A stretch of 42,474 nucleotides of DNA from Nitrososphaerota archaeon (lineage in GTDB: Archaea > Thermoproteota > Bathyarchaeia > Bathyarchaeales > Bathycorpusculaceae): contig JAIRQQ010000069.1 of NCBI GenBank assembly GCA_031256395.1, forward strand, positions 1 through 42,474, in the 5' to 3' direction. The position numbers were made by a program, and so were the translations under genes. The stretch's first letter is position 1, and each line of letters opens with the position of its first letter. Under the pieces are notes generated by a model. The model saw nothing but the letters and a program-made list of their open reading frames with translations, did no database searches and was not told the origin of the DNA. This document shows positions 33,527-41,708 of the stretch, piece by piece.

Positions 33527-34207
33527 TTATGACTCTTCAATTTGATTGTTCTCAGCTAAACCTTCTTTTATCTCTTTTCCTAAAGCTTTCATTAAAAACT
33601 TGAAAACTGAAAATCCAGCGTTCTTATCAGCCTTAAAACCTAAGGTTGTTCCAAGTAAACTGACGCCGTCGATTTTACGTTCCTTGGCCAAAGCCAAGGT
33701 TAGGCCTGTGCCGCCGACAATTCGGCCTTTACTGTAGATAACCCCGCCCTTTTCCATGAACTCAGTTGCGAGTCTTGGGGAGGTGGCAGCAATATAGACC
33801 TGGGTTTTGTCCTCTGTGATGGGGACACCGCCCATGGTGACCATGAAGTGACAGCCGAGTTTTTCTGCAAAATCAACCACATAATCGCAGACCTCATAGT
33901 GGGCAACGACATCATCAAAGCTGGGTTGAATTTCCCCAGTCATAATAACTAGAGTGTTTTTCTCCATAGGAGCATAGTAGAATTCATAGCGGGGCAGATG
34001 TGCGATGCCCTTGGAGGTTATGGAGATATAATCAGGAAAGGATGGGGAGTACAATTCGGCAAAGGGTTTGGCATCACAAAATTTGATGAGAAAGTGAGCA
34101 GCGATTCTACCGACGTTTCCAAAACCTGGTAGCCCCTGTATGAAGATAGGATTGTCAAGTGGAGGATCTGAGAGTTTACGTAAATACGGCGTGTCCATTG
34201 TAGCCAT
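33527..34207 (-). CDS. PAC2 family protein (proteasome assembly chaperone-like)
   Basis: A 226-residue protein with the PAC2 signature: PIFIQGLPGFGNVGRIAAHF near the start, then VIMTGEIQPS, a central FMVTMGGVPI and GGVIYSKGRIVGGTGLTLAL. Eukaryotic PAC2 helps assemble the proteasome; archaeal relatives are named after it, but the role there is not settled. The start is ATG 34207 (MATMDTP) or ATG 34198. It is followed by a small membrane-protein gene. Confidence 0.88.
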   Translation of the reverse strand: MATMDTPYLRKLSDPPLDNPIFIQGLPGFGNVGRIAAHFLIKFCDAKPFAELYSPSFPDYISITSKGIAHLPRYEFYYAPMEKNTLVIMTGEIQPSFDDVVAHYEVCDYVVDFAEKLGCHFMVTMGGVPITEDKTQVYIAATSPRLATEFMEKGGVIYSKGRIVGGTGLTLALAKERKIDGVSLLGTTLGFKADKNAGFSVFKFLMKALGKEIKEGLAENNQIEES

Positions 34208-34338
34208 CTAGCCTTAGGGAAAGACACCGCCTCTAAAATCCTTTTGCTGGAACTGGAAAAGAAAAAGAAAAAAAGAAACTATTAATATCTGACATCTTCT
34301 AATAGTTACACCGAACCCATTTTTGGGGACAGAAACAT

Positions 34339-34414
34339 AGCGGGGTGGGGTAGCCAGGATCAACCCGCTGGGCTCATAACCCAGAGATCAGTAGTTCAAA
34401 TCTACTCCCCGCTA
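34339..34414 (+). tRNA. Initiator tRNA-Met(CAT)
   Basis: A 76-base cloverleaf. The acceptor AGCGGGG pairs with CCCCGCT and has the A1:U72 end pair typical of archaeal initiators. The anticodon stem ends in three G:C pairs (GGG/CCC) around CTCATAA with anticodon CAT. The T arm is AGTAG-TTCAAAT-CTACT and the discriminator A. CCA is not encoded and no intron is seen. Confidence 0.95.
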
Positions 34415-34552
34415 CTAAAATCAATCCAGACCCAGTTTTATTAAGCAATATAGCGCAAGGCGGCTTGTTGTTTTATTTTTATGTTCATCCAATTGGCGGG
34501 CTCGTTTCGATAAAGGTAAATAAACCAGGGGGGTTAACATAGAACAACCAGT

Positions 34553-36358
34553 TTGGTGAATCTCTTGAAGCAATCTGCAGGATCTTTGTTGACAATCGTT
34601 TTCATCGGATTAATCGTTCTCTCAACAGTATCCGCTCTTAGCGGGGCTTCTGCACAAACCAATAGCTACAGTGTCACACAGGTTGATCATCAAGTGCAGG
34701 TTATGTATTCGGGCAATGTGGTTATTTTTGACACTATACATGTTTCGGGGCAGATATCAAACGGGTTTATGATTGGGGTGCCCTACAAATATAGTGCAGA
34801 GATTCTAAAAGTTATAGCATACGATGAAACACAGGAGTATAGCATCAAACGCGGGGTGCCACTGGATGATCGCAATGGGTTCTACGGTATAGAGGTTAAC
34901 TTTGAGGGTGTTAGTCCAGCCGTTTTTACGGTGGCATTTGTGTTGTCTAATCAGTTAGTTAGCGAGACTGAAAGCGGCGGCTACAATGTGGATTTTCCAG
35001 CCTATCCAAGCTTAACCCAGAATGTTAAAACCTGTAACGTCAACATTACGTTTTCCAACAGGCCCACATCTATTAGCATAAACAAAGCAGATGGAGTACA
35101 GAAAAGCAGCGGCTATGTTAGAACTGATTTGCCAGCCTATACCTATTCAATAGCACAAGCCAATGTCACATTGCCGGTGGGGACGCTTCAGATAGCATCT
35201 GTAAACAGTCTAGATCACAGGATAACCATTGATGCCAAAGGCAATGTCGCGGTAGAGGATACTTATCGGATAACAAATAAAGCGGTTGCACCTCTGGGTG
35301 CTTTTGTTCTGAGTTTGCCACGTGAGGCAACAAATGTGGTTGTTAGAGATCAAACTGAAGAACCGCTACAGTTTAAACTAACAGAAAACTCGGACAGGCT
35401 CTTGGTTAGTGTAGTTTTTGGAGCATTGGTGAATCAGGGTCAAAAAATGAGTTTAACGGTACAGTATAGTTTGCCGGGTGCGGAACTACAAAACGCCGAT
35501 TATGTGCTTAGGGATTTCAAAGTTTTTCCAGACTTTCAGTATCTTGTTGAGCAGGCAACAGCTGTTTTTAGTTTTCCTGAGGGGGCAACACTTGTTTTGC
35601 CTCAGATAACTGCGCTGGATACGTCAGCCACTTTGACACGCAATACCTACCAAGACATACTTACCATAAATGCGGAGGATGTGAGCTATGTTGATTATCT
35701 CACACATCAACAAAGCAGTGTTGGTTTAGCGTATAATTATAATCCAGTATGGGTTTCACTTAGAGCCACATTTTGGGCAGTATTTGGCGCTGTTATTGGT
35801 TGTGTGGGCATTTTTGGTTATCGGATTTACAAATCCAGAGAGGAGACCTATGAGAATCGGGCAGGCAGGATTGCAGCGAGTTCACAACTATTAGAGGGGG
35901 AAATAAACCCAGATCAGCAGCAAACGCCACAGCAGATAACACAGGAAAATATCAAAGATTTCATAGAGACCTATGAGTCTAAAAAACATCTAAAAGCAGA
36001 GCTGCGGTCGCTTGATGCAAAGGCCCAGAAAGGCAAGATACAAAGACAGCAATACAAGCTACAAAAGAAGACTGTAGAAACTCACATTGAGGGTATAACA
36101 CGCAATATAGATCGGAAAAAGGCACTATGGAAACGTGCCGGCGGCATCTATGCGGATTGGGTTATACAAATAGATTTAGCGGAAGCAGATATGGCAGAAG
36201 CTGAGAAGAGTATGGAGAATCTTGCGGTGCTCTATGATAAAGGTGAGATTGCGCGTGAGAATTACAAGCAATCCATGATGGATCATCAGAAGGTCTATGA
36301 TAAAGCAGAAGTAGCGATCAAGGGAATTCTGCAGAGGCTACGTGAAAAAATTCGGTGA
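34553..36358 (+). CDS. Type I surface protein with ribophorin I-like ectodomain and coiled-coil tail
   Basis: A 601-residue protein. Residues 1-36 are a signal peptide (hydrophobic SLLTIVFIGLIVLSTVSALS, cleavage near SAQ). The ectodomain (about 37-400) is beta-rich, in two halves: an N-terminal half with NVDFPAYPSLTQNV and a second with KGNVAVEDTYRITNKAVAPL, then FSFPEGATLVLP. One span lies near 408-432, followed by a cytosolic alpha-helical, strongly charged tail (about 450-600) with coiled-coil character. The FPEGA...Y...NYNPV-span layout resembles eukaryotic ribophorin I of the oligosaccharyltransferase. That is inference from pattern, not a database result. The start is TTG 34553 or GTG 34556. 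Confidence 0.75.
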   Translation: MVNLLKQSAGSLLTIVFIGLIVLSTVSALSGASAQTNSYSVTQVDHQVQVMYSGNVVIFDTIHVSGQISNGFMIGVPYKYSAEILKVIAYDETQEYSIKRGVPLDDRNGFYGIEVNFEGVSPAVFTVAFVLSNQLVSETESGGYNVDFPAYPSLTQNVKTCNVNITFSNRPTSISINKADGVQKSSGYVRTDLPAYTYSIAQANVTLPVGTLQIASVNSLDHRITIDAKGNVAVEDTYRITNKAVAPLGAFVLSLPREATNVVVRDQTEEPLQFKLTENSDRLLVSVVFGALVNQGQKMSLTVQYSLPGAELQNADYVLRDFKVFPDFQYLVEQATAVFSFPEGATLVLPQITALDTSATLTRNTYQDILTINAEDVSYVDYLTHQQSSVGLAYNYNPVWVSLRATFWAVFGAVIGCVGIFGYRIYKSREETYENRAGRIAASSQLLEGEINPDQQQTPQQITQENIKDFIETYESKKHLKAELRSLDAKAQKGKIQRQQYKLQKKTVETHIEGITRNIDRKKALWKRAGGIYADWVIQIDLAEADMAEAEKSMENLAVLYDKGEIARENYKQSMMDHQKVYDKAEVAIKGILQRLREKIR

Positions 36359-36422
36359 TCAACCTAAAACCTTTTATTTTACAGATAGACTTTTGAAGAA
36401 ATATCAGTGGAGGTAAGACAAA

Positions 36423-36602
36423 ATGGTGAAAATCGTTGTCGATCCTAAATGCACTGGATGCGAAACTTGTGCAAACACATGCCCCGTCGGCGTTTATGAA
36501 CTCAAAGACGGCAAATGTGTGGCTAGCAAAGAAAGCGAATGCTTAGTTTGCAGAGCCTGCGAAGCACAATGTCCTGAAGGTGCCATTCAGGTAATCGAGT
36601 AA
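36423..36602 (+). CDS. 2x[4Fe-4S] ferredoxin
   Basis: A 59-residue electron carrier. Cluster I is bound by C10, C13, C16 and C50; cluster II by C40, C43, C46 and C20 (CTGCETCANTCP and CLVCRACEAQCP). It opens MVKIVVDPKCTGC. GGAGGTAAG lies 7 bases ahead of the ATG, the strongest ribosome site in the window, which suggests high translation. It stands alone, 64 bases after the surface-protein gene. Confidence 0.95.
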   Translation: MVKIVVDPKCTGCETCANTCPVGVYELKDGKCVASKESECLVCRACEAQCPEGAIQVIE

Positions 36603-37084
36603 GCAAAAATCTCGCTACCTAACAGAATTTCCCTTTTATTAAACTCATTTTTCAAAAAATTAACAACCAACAACACAAAGATCAACTCAATTAGACACTA
36701 ACAACTAATTGGGCAACTATTGGCAAACAGAAACAAACCACAGAGAGCAAATCTCAACCACAACCAAATCTCTCCATCATCTTAAGTCAAGTTCCGAAAG
36801 TTGGACTCACCTGTTTAAATCAAAAGTTTTGGGTCAAGGATTACTGCTGAAATAGCCCTGTTGCTTAATTGGTTTTGGTTTCTTTGTCTTCGGTAATCTA
36901 GTAACCACAGCATATCCATATTATTGAAACAGTTAGCATGAACTATAAAGCACTTTAGAGAAAATACAATATTGCAAAGGCAAATGGATGACAACCTTGC
37001 TTATGCATACAATTCTTAAAAAAGAATGGAAGCACAAATAAGGCATGACCTATTCAAAAAGGTACAAAGAACGAGCCAAACCGC
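36603..37084. other. Non-coding region after the ferredoxin gene
   Basis: These 480 bases contain no frame that I can support. A pyrimidine run (TTTCCCTTTTATT) 25 bases after the ferredoxin stop may end its transcript. The rest is A/T-rich with no long repeat. Confidence 0.5.
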
Positions 37085-37939
37085 ATGACATCAAATGATA
37101 AATATGTACACGATAAAAATGCACTTATAATTATATTAGTAGCTGCCGCTTTGTTCTTAATGTTTACTATACAGCCTTACAATATTTCTTGGATAAAACT
37201 AGTATCAATTGGCTTAATTGCCGCCAGTGTCGTTGTTTGGTTAGTGTCAAATAGTTCACTTCGGCGAACAATTAAGTATGTACTTGTTGTTGTGTCGATT
37301 TTTGCTATAAGTTTTTCAGCAGTCGAGGGCTATATGCTACACAATATGGGTTATCCTCCAACGTTTGACTCTTCACAGCCTAATGATATCCCTTTCTACA
37401 CAGACGAATTTAATGTCTCTCTAACAGAATTAGTTCAAAGTGCAAAAAGTACGCCGGCATTTAGGCTTCTTATGTTGGAATATCCTGGCGAAATTAGTAT
37501 TGAAAACATAGTTTTAATGGACAACTCTGTTGGTTTGTCTTTTTATTTTGTATCAGCTAATGTTCACGTTAGCATTAGTTCCAACACGTTTAGTGGTAAA
37601 CCTTATCAGGCATCAGTTAGTGGCTGGGGGAAGTCTTCTTTTGCTCAAATGTATCCTCGCCAACAAACACATGCTAAGGATCTTGAGCAAATTGATAATT
37701 TAGGGCTTCAGTGGTATTACGATCACGCTATAGAAGCTTACCAAAACAAAACAGGGGTAGCTCCAGAGATAGACAGCGTGAGCGTATCTATCCAGGCGCA
37801 TACCCCTCCAGAGTATCAAGGGTTGCAACTAGGCATATTTGGCTCATGCATGCACAAAGATAATGGTTATAAAAGCGTTTTTTATGCCAATTTTCATCCA
37901 AATGGGACAATAATCGACATAAAATGCTTTAATCAATAA
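37085..37939 (+). CDS. Membrane-anchored hypothetical protein
   Basis: A 284-residue protein with three N-terminal spans (about 13-29, 36-54 and 63-81), then an outside domain from about 90. The domain begins after GYMLHNMGYPPTF and contains Tyr/Ser-rich beta stretches. No catalytic motif or family is recognised. Its A/T-rich codon use differs from the C-ending metabolic genes, as is common for accessory genes. The start ATG 37085 has no good ribosome site. A decayed recombinase follows on the other strand, in keeping with an accessory region. Confidence 0.65.
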   Translation: MTSNDKYVHDKNALIIILVAAALFLMFTIQPYNISWIKLVSIGLIAASVVVWLVSNSSLRRTIKYVLVVVSIFAISFSAVEGYMLHNMGYPPTFDSSQPNDIPFYTDEFNVSLTELVQSAKSTPAFRLLMLEYPGEISIENIVLMDNSVGLSFYFVSANVHVSISSNTFSGKPYQASVSGWGKSSFAQMYPRQQTHAKDLEQIDNLGLQWYYDHAIEAYQNKTGVAPEIDSVSVSIQAHTPPEYQGLQLGIFGSCMHKDNGYKSVFYANFHPNGTIIDIKCFNQ

Positions 37940-37975
37940 CTCATCGAAAACACAAACAACACCAACAACCACTAA

Positions 37976-38198
37976 ACCAGGCCATTTTGCCGTTTGCGGC
38001 TATGAGGCAGTATTGGTCTTTGAAAAGAAAAGTACGCCGCCAACGCGCACATGGTTAATAGTTCGCTTGGTCGCAGAACGGCTTCAAAGAGCACAAGGAT
38101 AACAGGATTACGTTTGTTGGTGACGGCTTTAGTATAGCGGTTATTTCTTCTTGGGTGAGCAGGTTTTCGGGGGTGACTTTGAGGTTTTTCTCTTAAGG
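37976..38198 (-). pseudogene. Degenerate tyrosine recombinase (phage-integrase family)
   Basis: Three minus-strand frames in succession read NLLTQEEITAILK, then KAVTNKRNPVILVLFEAVLR followed by PSELLTM, then KDQYCLIAANGKMAW. Aligned, this is the opening of an XerC/D-type catalytic domain (LLTxEEIxxIL, then the R-x-x-E-L-L box holding the first catalytic Arg, then the beta hairpin with GK). At least two frameshifts and loss of the rest make it non-functional. It lies between two accessory surface genes. Confidence 0.65.
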
Positions 38199-38275
38199 TG
38201 ATGTGTTAATGCATATATTGGTGCGGTTAATTATTATTTTTGAATTTATAGATGTAGTTGTGAGGGGTTATTTGC

Positions 38276-39532
38276 ATGCGTGTGAAGGGGCAGTCTAAGT
38301 TTAATTTACACGGTCAGCGTTTGTGTAGTAGTAAGGTTTTGTTTTTTGTTTCTTTGTTGTTTGTGATGTTGGTTTTTTCCTGTTTGGTTTCTATGTTTAG
38401 TGCGGTTTCGCCTTTTGTGTTAGGTGCTTCTAATACCGTGGTCAGCAATGAAGCAGAACTTACGGCGGCTGTTAATAATGCGCCATCGGGGGTATCTGTT
38501 GTTATTGCTTTTGATAGAGATATTATAATTGTAACTCCGCTTGAGATTTTGAAGGGTAAAGATATTAGGCTGGTAAGTGAGCCAGAGACTGCAAATTTTG
38601 GGATAGTTGGCTCTTTTGATTCTGCTACTATCTCAGTTGGGGATGGCGGGGTCTTGAGTATTGATGGCATTAGTGTAACCCACGAAAATGGCTATGCAGG
38701 GTGTGGGGTATATGTTGGTATCGGGGGCACACTTCGCATGTATAGCGGCAAGATTTCAGACAACCAATTCTCTACTGCTAAGGGTGGTAATGGGGGTGGT
38801 GTATACAATGATGGTACTTTTGTTATGTCGGGTGGTATAATTACCAACAACACAGCGCGCTATTATGGTGGTGGAGTGGCCAACTGGGGAGATTCTTTTG
38901 TGATGTCGGGTGGTGAGATTTCTGGCAATACCGTTAGTGATAGAGGCGGGGGTGTGTACCACGGAAAGGGCGAATTTACTATGTCGGGTGGTGAGATTTC
39001 TAATAACTGGGCTGACTTTAGTGGTGGCGGGGTGCATAGTCGTGTGGATACCTTCACTATGTCGGGTGGTGTGATTTCGGGCAATACAGCTAACAATTGG
39101 GGTGGTGGTGTGTTTAACCAAGATGGCGAGTTTACTATGTCAGGCGGCGAGATTTCGGGTAATACCGCGAAATCTGGTGGGGGTGTGCTCAACACCGGTA
39201 ATTTTACTATGTTGGGGGGTAAAATTTCTAAAAATACCGTGCACGGACCTAGTAGTTTTGTAGGTGGTGAGGGGTTTGGTGGTGGTGTGAGTAACTGGGA
39301 GGGTACTTTTGAGTTGCGTGGGGGCAAAATTTCGGGCAACAAGGCTTCTAATGGGGGCGGTGATGTGTATTATCTTGGTGATGCGTATTATTTTGGTGTG
39401 AAAGATTCTGAGCTTATTATTTGTGTTGGTGTTGTGTTTGTGGTGTTGGGTGTTGTTGTGGCGATTATGCTTTTTATGTCCAAAAAAAAGCGAAGGGCTC
39501 ATGTGACAGAAAAATTGAGCAATAGTATTTAG
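38276..39532 (+). CDS. Beta-helix adhesin-like surface protein with MSGGEISGN repeats
   Basis: A 418-residue protein. A signal segment lies at about 20-50 (LFFVSLLFVMLVFSCLVSMF). Residues 57-148 form a non-repeated parallel-beta start (VSNEAELTAAVNNA). Residues 150-365 contain about eight imperfect units of 22-25 residues of the kind FTMSGGEISGNTA...GGGVYN, a right-handed beta-helix pattern also found in polymorphic outer-membrane and Gram-positive adhesins. A span at 380-401 and a basic KKKRR stop-transfer tail anchor it in the membrane. It is likely displayed outside the cell and may bind host or matrix components. ATG 38276 has GAGGGG 9 bases ahead. Confidence 0.85.
   Translation: MRVKGQSKFNLHGQRLCSSKVLFFVSLLFVMLVFSCLVSMFSAVSPFVLGASNTVVSNEAELTAAVNNAPSGVSVVIAFDRDIIIVTPLEILKGKDIRLVSEPETANFGIVGSFDSATISVGDGGVLSIDGISVTHENGYAGCGVYVGIGGTLRMYSGKISDNQFSTAKGGNGGGVYNDGTFVMSGGIITNNTARYYGGGVANWGDSFVMSGGEISGNTVSDRGGGVYHGKGEFTMSGGEISNNWADFSGGGVHSRVDTFTMSGGVISGNTANNWGGGVFNQDGEFTMSGGEISGNTAKSGGGVLNTGNFTMLGGKISKNTVHGPSSFVGGEGFGGGVSNWEGTFELRGGKISGNKASNGGGDVYYLGDAYYFGVKDSELIICVGVVFVVLGVVVAIMLFMSKKKRRAHVTEKLSNSI
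38723..39371 (+). repeat. Tandem coding repeats of the adhesin
   Basis: About eight imperfect units, roughly 66-75 bases each, share the DNA core ATGTCGGGTGGTGAGATTTC with small changes. They encode MSGG(E/V/I)IS(G/N)N. Such repeats can recombine and change the number of beta-helix turns. Confidence 0.8.
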
Positions 39533-39611
39533 AGTTAACTTTGTTTAGTAAATATTCTCAGATCTAAATACCGAGCACAACATGCAAAATTTAGGTTATA
39601 AAACAGAACAG

Positions 39612-39794
39612 TTAGTCTTCTTCTATGTTTAGAAGAAACTCTATGATTCTGCCTATTTGTTTAGCTGTAATTGTGTCAAGGATTTGTTCTTCGTCGATGT
39701 TTAGGAGAGGGTTATCAGCTTGCATAGTTACAGGTATGGCTACTTTTGCTTTAACACTATCTGCTTTGTTACTTCGAAGTTCGAAGTGGCAACC
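39612..39794 (-). CDS. Hypothetical small protein
   Basis: A 60-residue frame from ATG 39794 (MGCHFELRSNKADSVKAKVA, then a helical acidic end EEQILDTITAKQIGRIIEFL). A TTTACATAAAAAT stretch near 39820-39832 lies about 30 bases ahead of that ATG, consistent with a leaderless transcript. ATG 39818 and ATG 39875 are earlier in-frame starts. It is divergent from the parvulin gene. No family recognised. Confidence 0.5.
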   Translation of the reverse strand, partial: GCHFELRSNKADSVKAKVAIPVTMQADNPLLNIDEEQILDTITAKQIGRIIEFLLNIEED

Positions 39795-39914
39795 CATCAG
39801 ATGGAGCACATTTAACATTTTTATGTAAATTCCACAAACAACCAATTGTGCATACTGCATACAAGTAAACAGCAAAACATAATTTTCATGGAAGACACCT
39901 TAAAACAAGCAAAA

Positions 39915-39922
39915 GTTATATT
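39915..39922 (+). promoter_or_regulatory. TATA box of the parvulin gene
   Basis: GTTATATT is centred 27-28 bases ahead of ATG 39946, with no ribosome site between, the signature of a leaderless archaeal mRNA. Confidence 0.55.
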
Positions 39923-39945
39923 GTCAACCCACCTAAAATACAGTC

Positions 39946-40221
39946 ATGTCAATCAAAGTCCACTGTTGCCACATACTGGTCAAAACCCTAACAGAAGCCA
40001 CCGCAGTAAAAACCCGCCTCGACAAAGGCGAAAAATTCGGTGACACCGCCAAACAGGTTTCATTATGCCCATCAGGCAAAAAAGGCGGAGACCTAGGCAC
40101 CTTCACAAGAGGCAAAATGGTTAAAGAATTTGAAAAAGCCGCATTCGAACTCCAAAAAGGCCAAATCTCAAACCCAATCAAAACCACATACGGCTACCAC
40201 ATAATAAAACGCATAGAATAA
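39946..40221 (+). CDS. Parvulin-type peptidyl-prolyl isomerase
   Basis: A 91-residue single-domain PpiC/parvulin that speeds cis-trans isomerisation at prolines. It has the family's opening CCHILVKTLTEATAV, the SLCPSGKKGGDLGTFTRGKM loop, VKEFEKAAFEL and the C-terminal TTYGYHIIKRIE strand. No signal peptide is present, so it acts in the cytoplasm. It is monocistronic and leaderless. Confidence 0.95.
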   Translation: MSIKVHCCHILVKTLTEATAVKTRLDKGEKFGDTAKQVSLCPSGKKGGDLGTFTRGKMVKEFEKAAFELQKGQISNPIKTTYGYHIIKRIE

Positions 40222-40453
40222 CAACAACCACACTCTTTAGCCACAGCTAAAGTACTCTTTTTAAAAAATCATCAAAAACAATCAACAGGATACAAACAAA
40301 CATACACATAAATTTACTAACAACCCAAAAAGAAACAGAAGTCATATTCATCAAATTCTCGGCAGATCCAAACTGCAAACATGCACTTGCGAAAGTCATA
40401 TAAGAGTTTAGAGTTAACTTGAGGTGTATTCAACTAATTTTGAGTTGAGCTAA

Positions 40454-41644
40454 ATGACTAAAATCAGTCTTAAAGAGGGAACCAGCTGGGTCGGCGTAGT
40501 CGACTGGAACATACGAGACTTTCACGATTATGTAACATCCTGCGGCAGTAGCTATAACGCCTATCTAGTACAAGATGAAAAAACTGCACTAATAGACACC
40601 GTAAAAGCAACATTTTGCAATGAATTAATCACACACATCTCAGAATTAACCCCACTTGAAAAAATCGACTACATCATAGTCAACCATGTAGAGATGGACC
40701 ACTCAAGCGGCCTGCCCATCATAGCTAAACTCGCTAAAAACGCCAAAATCTATGCCACCGCACGAGGCAAAGAAGAACTCATCAAACACTACGGAGCAGA
40801 ATTTGAACGTATTGAAATTGTCAAATCCGGCGACAAACTCAGCCTAGGCAAAAAAACACTCACCTTCTTTGAGGCCCCAATGCTGCACTGGCCCGACAGC
40901 ATGTTCACCTACCTAATTGAAGACAAAATCCTAATGCCCAATGACGCCTTTGGCCAACACCTCGCCAGCTCAGGCCACTTCGATGATGAAGTAGACCAAG
41001 TAGTTCTAATGCGAGAAGCCATCACCTACTACAGCAACATTCTCACCCCCTTCGCACCACTTATCGTTAAAAAAATCCAAGAAATCATTGACATGAAACT
41101 ACCCATCGACATCATCGCCCCCAGTCACGGCATCATCTGGCGCAAAGACCCCATGAAAATCGTCAACGCCTACATGGAGTGGGCAACCGGCAAAATCATG
41201 AAGCCAAAAGTGGCCATAGTCTTTGATACCATGTGGGACAGCACCAACAAAATGGCCCGAGCCATCGGAGAGGGTATAGCAAGCCAAGGCGTTGAAGCCA
41301 AACTGTTTAAACTCCGATGCACAGAAAACACCGAAATAGTCACCGAAATCACCGACTCAAAAATAGTCCTAGTAGGCTCACCCACCCTCAACAACGGCAT
41401 GTTCCCCTCAGTAGGCATGTTTCTCACCTACATCACCGGACTAAAACCCAAAGGCAAACTATGGGGCTTCTTTGGCTCATATGGCTGGGGAGGAGGCGCC
41501 ACACGAAACATGATAAAGATGGCAAAAGAAGCCGGCTTTGAAGTCATAGAACCCAACATCGAATTAAAATGGGTCCCAACCGAAGAAGAAATCAAAAAAT
41601 GCTTCGACTACGGCGTACAAATCGCCCAAAAAGCCAAAACCTAA
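40454..41644 (+). CDS. Flavodiiron protein (FprA-type)
   Basis: A 396-residue oxygen- or NO-reducing flavoprotein. The metallo-beta-lactamase-like domain holds the diiron ligands H78, E80, D82 and H83 (NHVEMDHSSG), a His in the MLHWPDSMFTYL stretch, Asp in PNDAFGQH and a His in APSHGIIW. The flavodoxin domain starts near residue 252 (VAIVFDTMWDSTNKMARAIG) with FGSYGWGGGATRNM binding FMN. FprA in methanogens uses F420H2 to reduce O2 to water; other forms use rubredoxin. It points to an anaerobe with oxygen defence. CATATAAG near 40397-40404 may be the promoter. Confidence 0.94.
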   Translation: MTKISLKEGTSWVGVVDWNIRDFHDYVTSCGSSYNAYLVQDEKTALIDTVKATFCNELITHISELTPLEKIDYIIVNHVEMDHSSGLPIIAKLAKNAKIYATARGKEELIKHYGAEFERIEIVKSGDKLSLGKKTLTFFEAPMLHWPDSMFTYLIEDKILMPNDAFGQHLASSGHFDDEVDQVVLMREAITYYSNILTPFAPLIVKKIQEIIDMKLPIDIIAPSHGIIWRKDPMKIVNAYMEWATGKIMKPKVAIVFDTMWDSTNKMARAIGEGIASQGVEAKLFKLRCTENTEIVTEITDSKIVLVGSPTLNNGMFPSVGMFLTYITGLKPKGKLWGFFGSYGWGGGATRNMIKMAKEAGFEVIEPNIELKWVPTEEEIKKCFDYGVQIAQKAKT

Positions 41645-41708
41645 CCCCCCTCAATTTTTGTTAAAAACTAATACAAATCAAAAAAAAGAACAGAACAAAA
41701 AAAGAGCA

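Noticed and set aside
38723-39371. Regular DNA repeats that could suggest a CRISPR array
   Set aside because: The units are in frame, imperfect, and encode beta-helix turns inside one open frame; there are no unique spacers.
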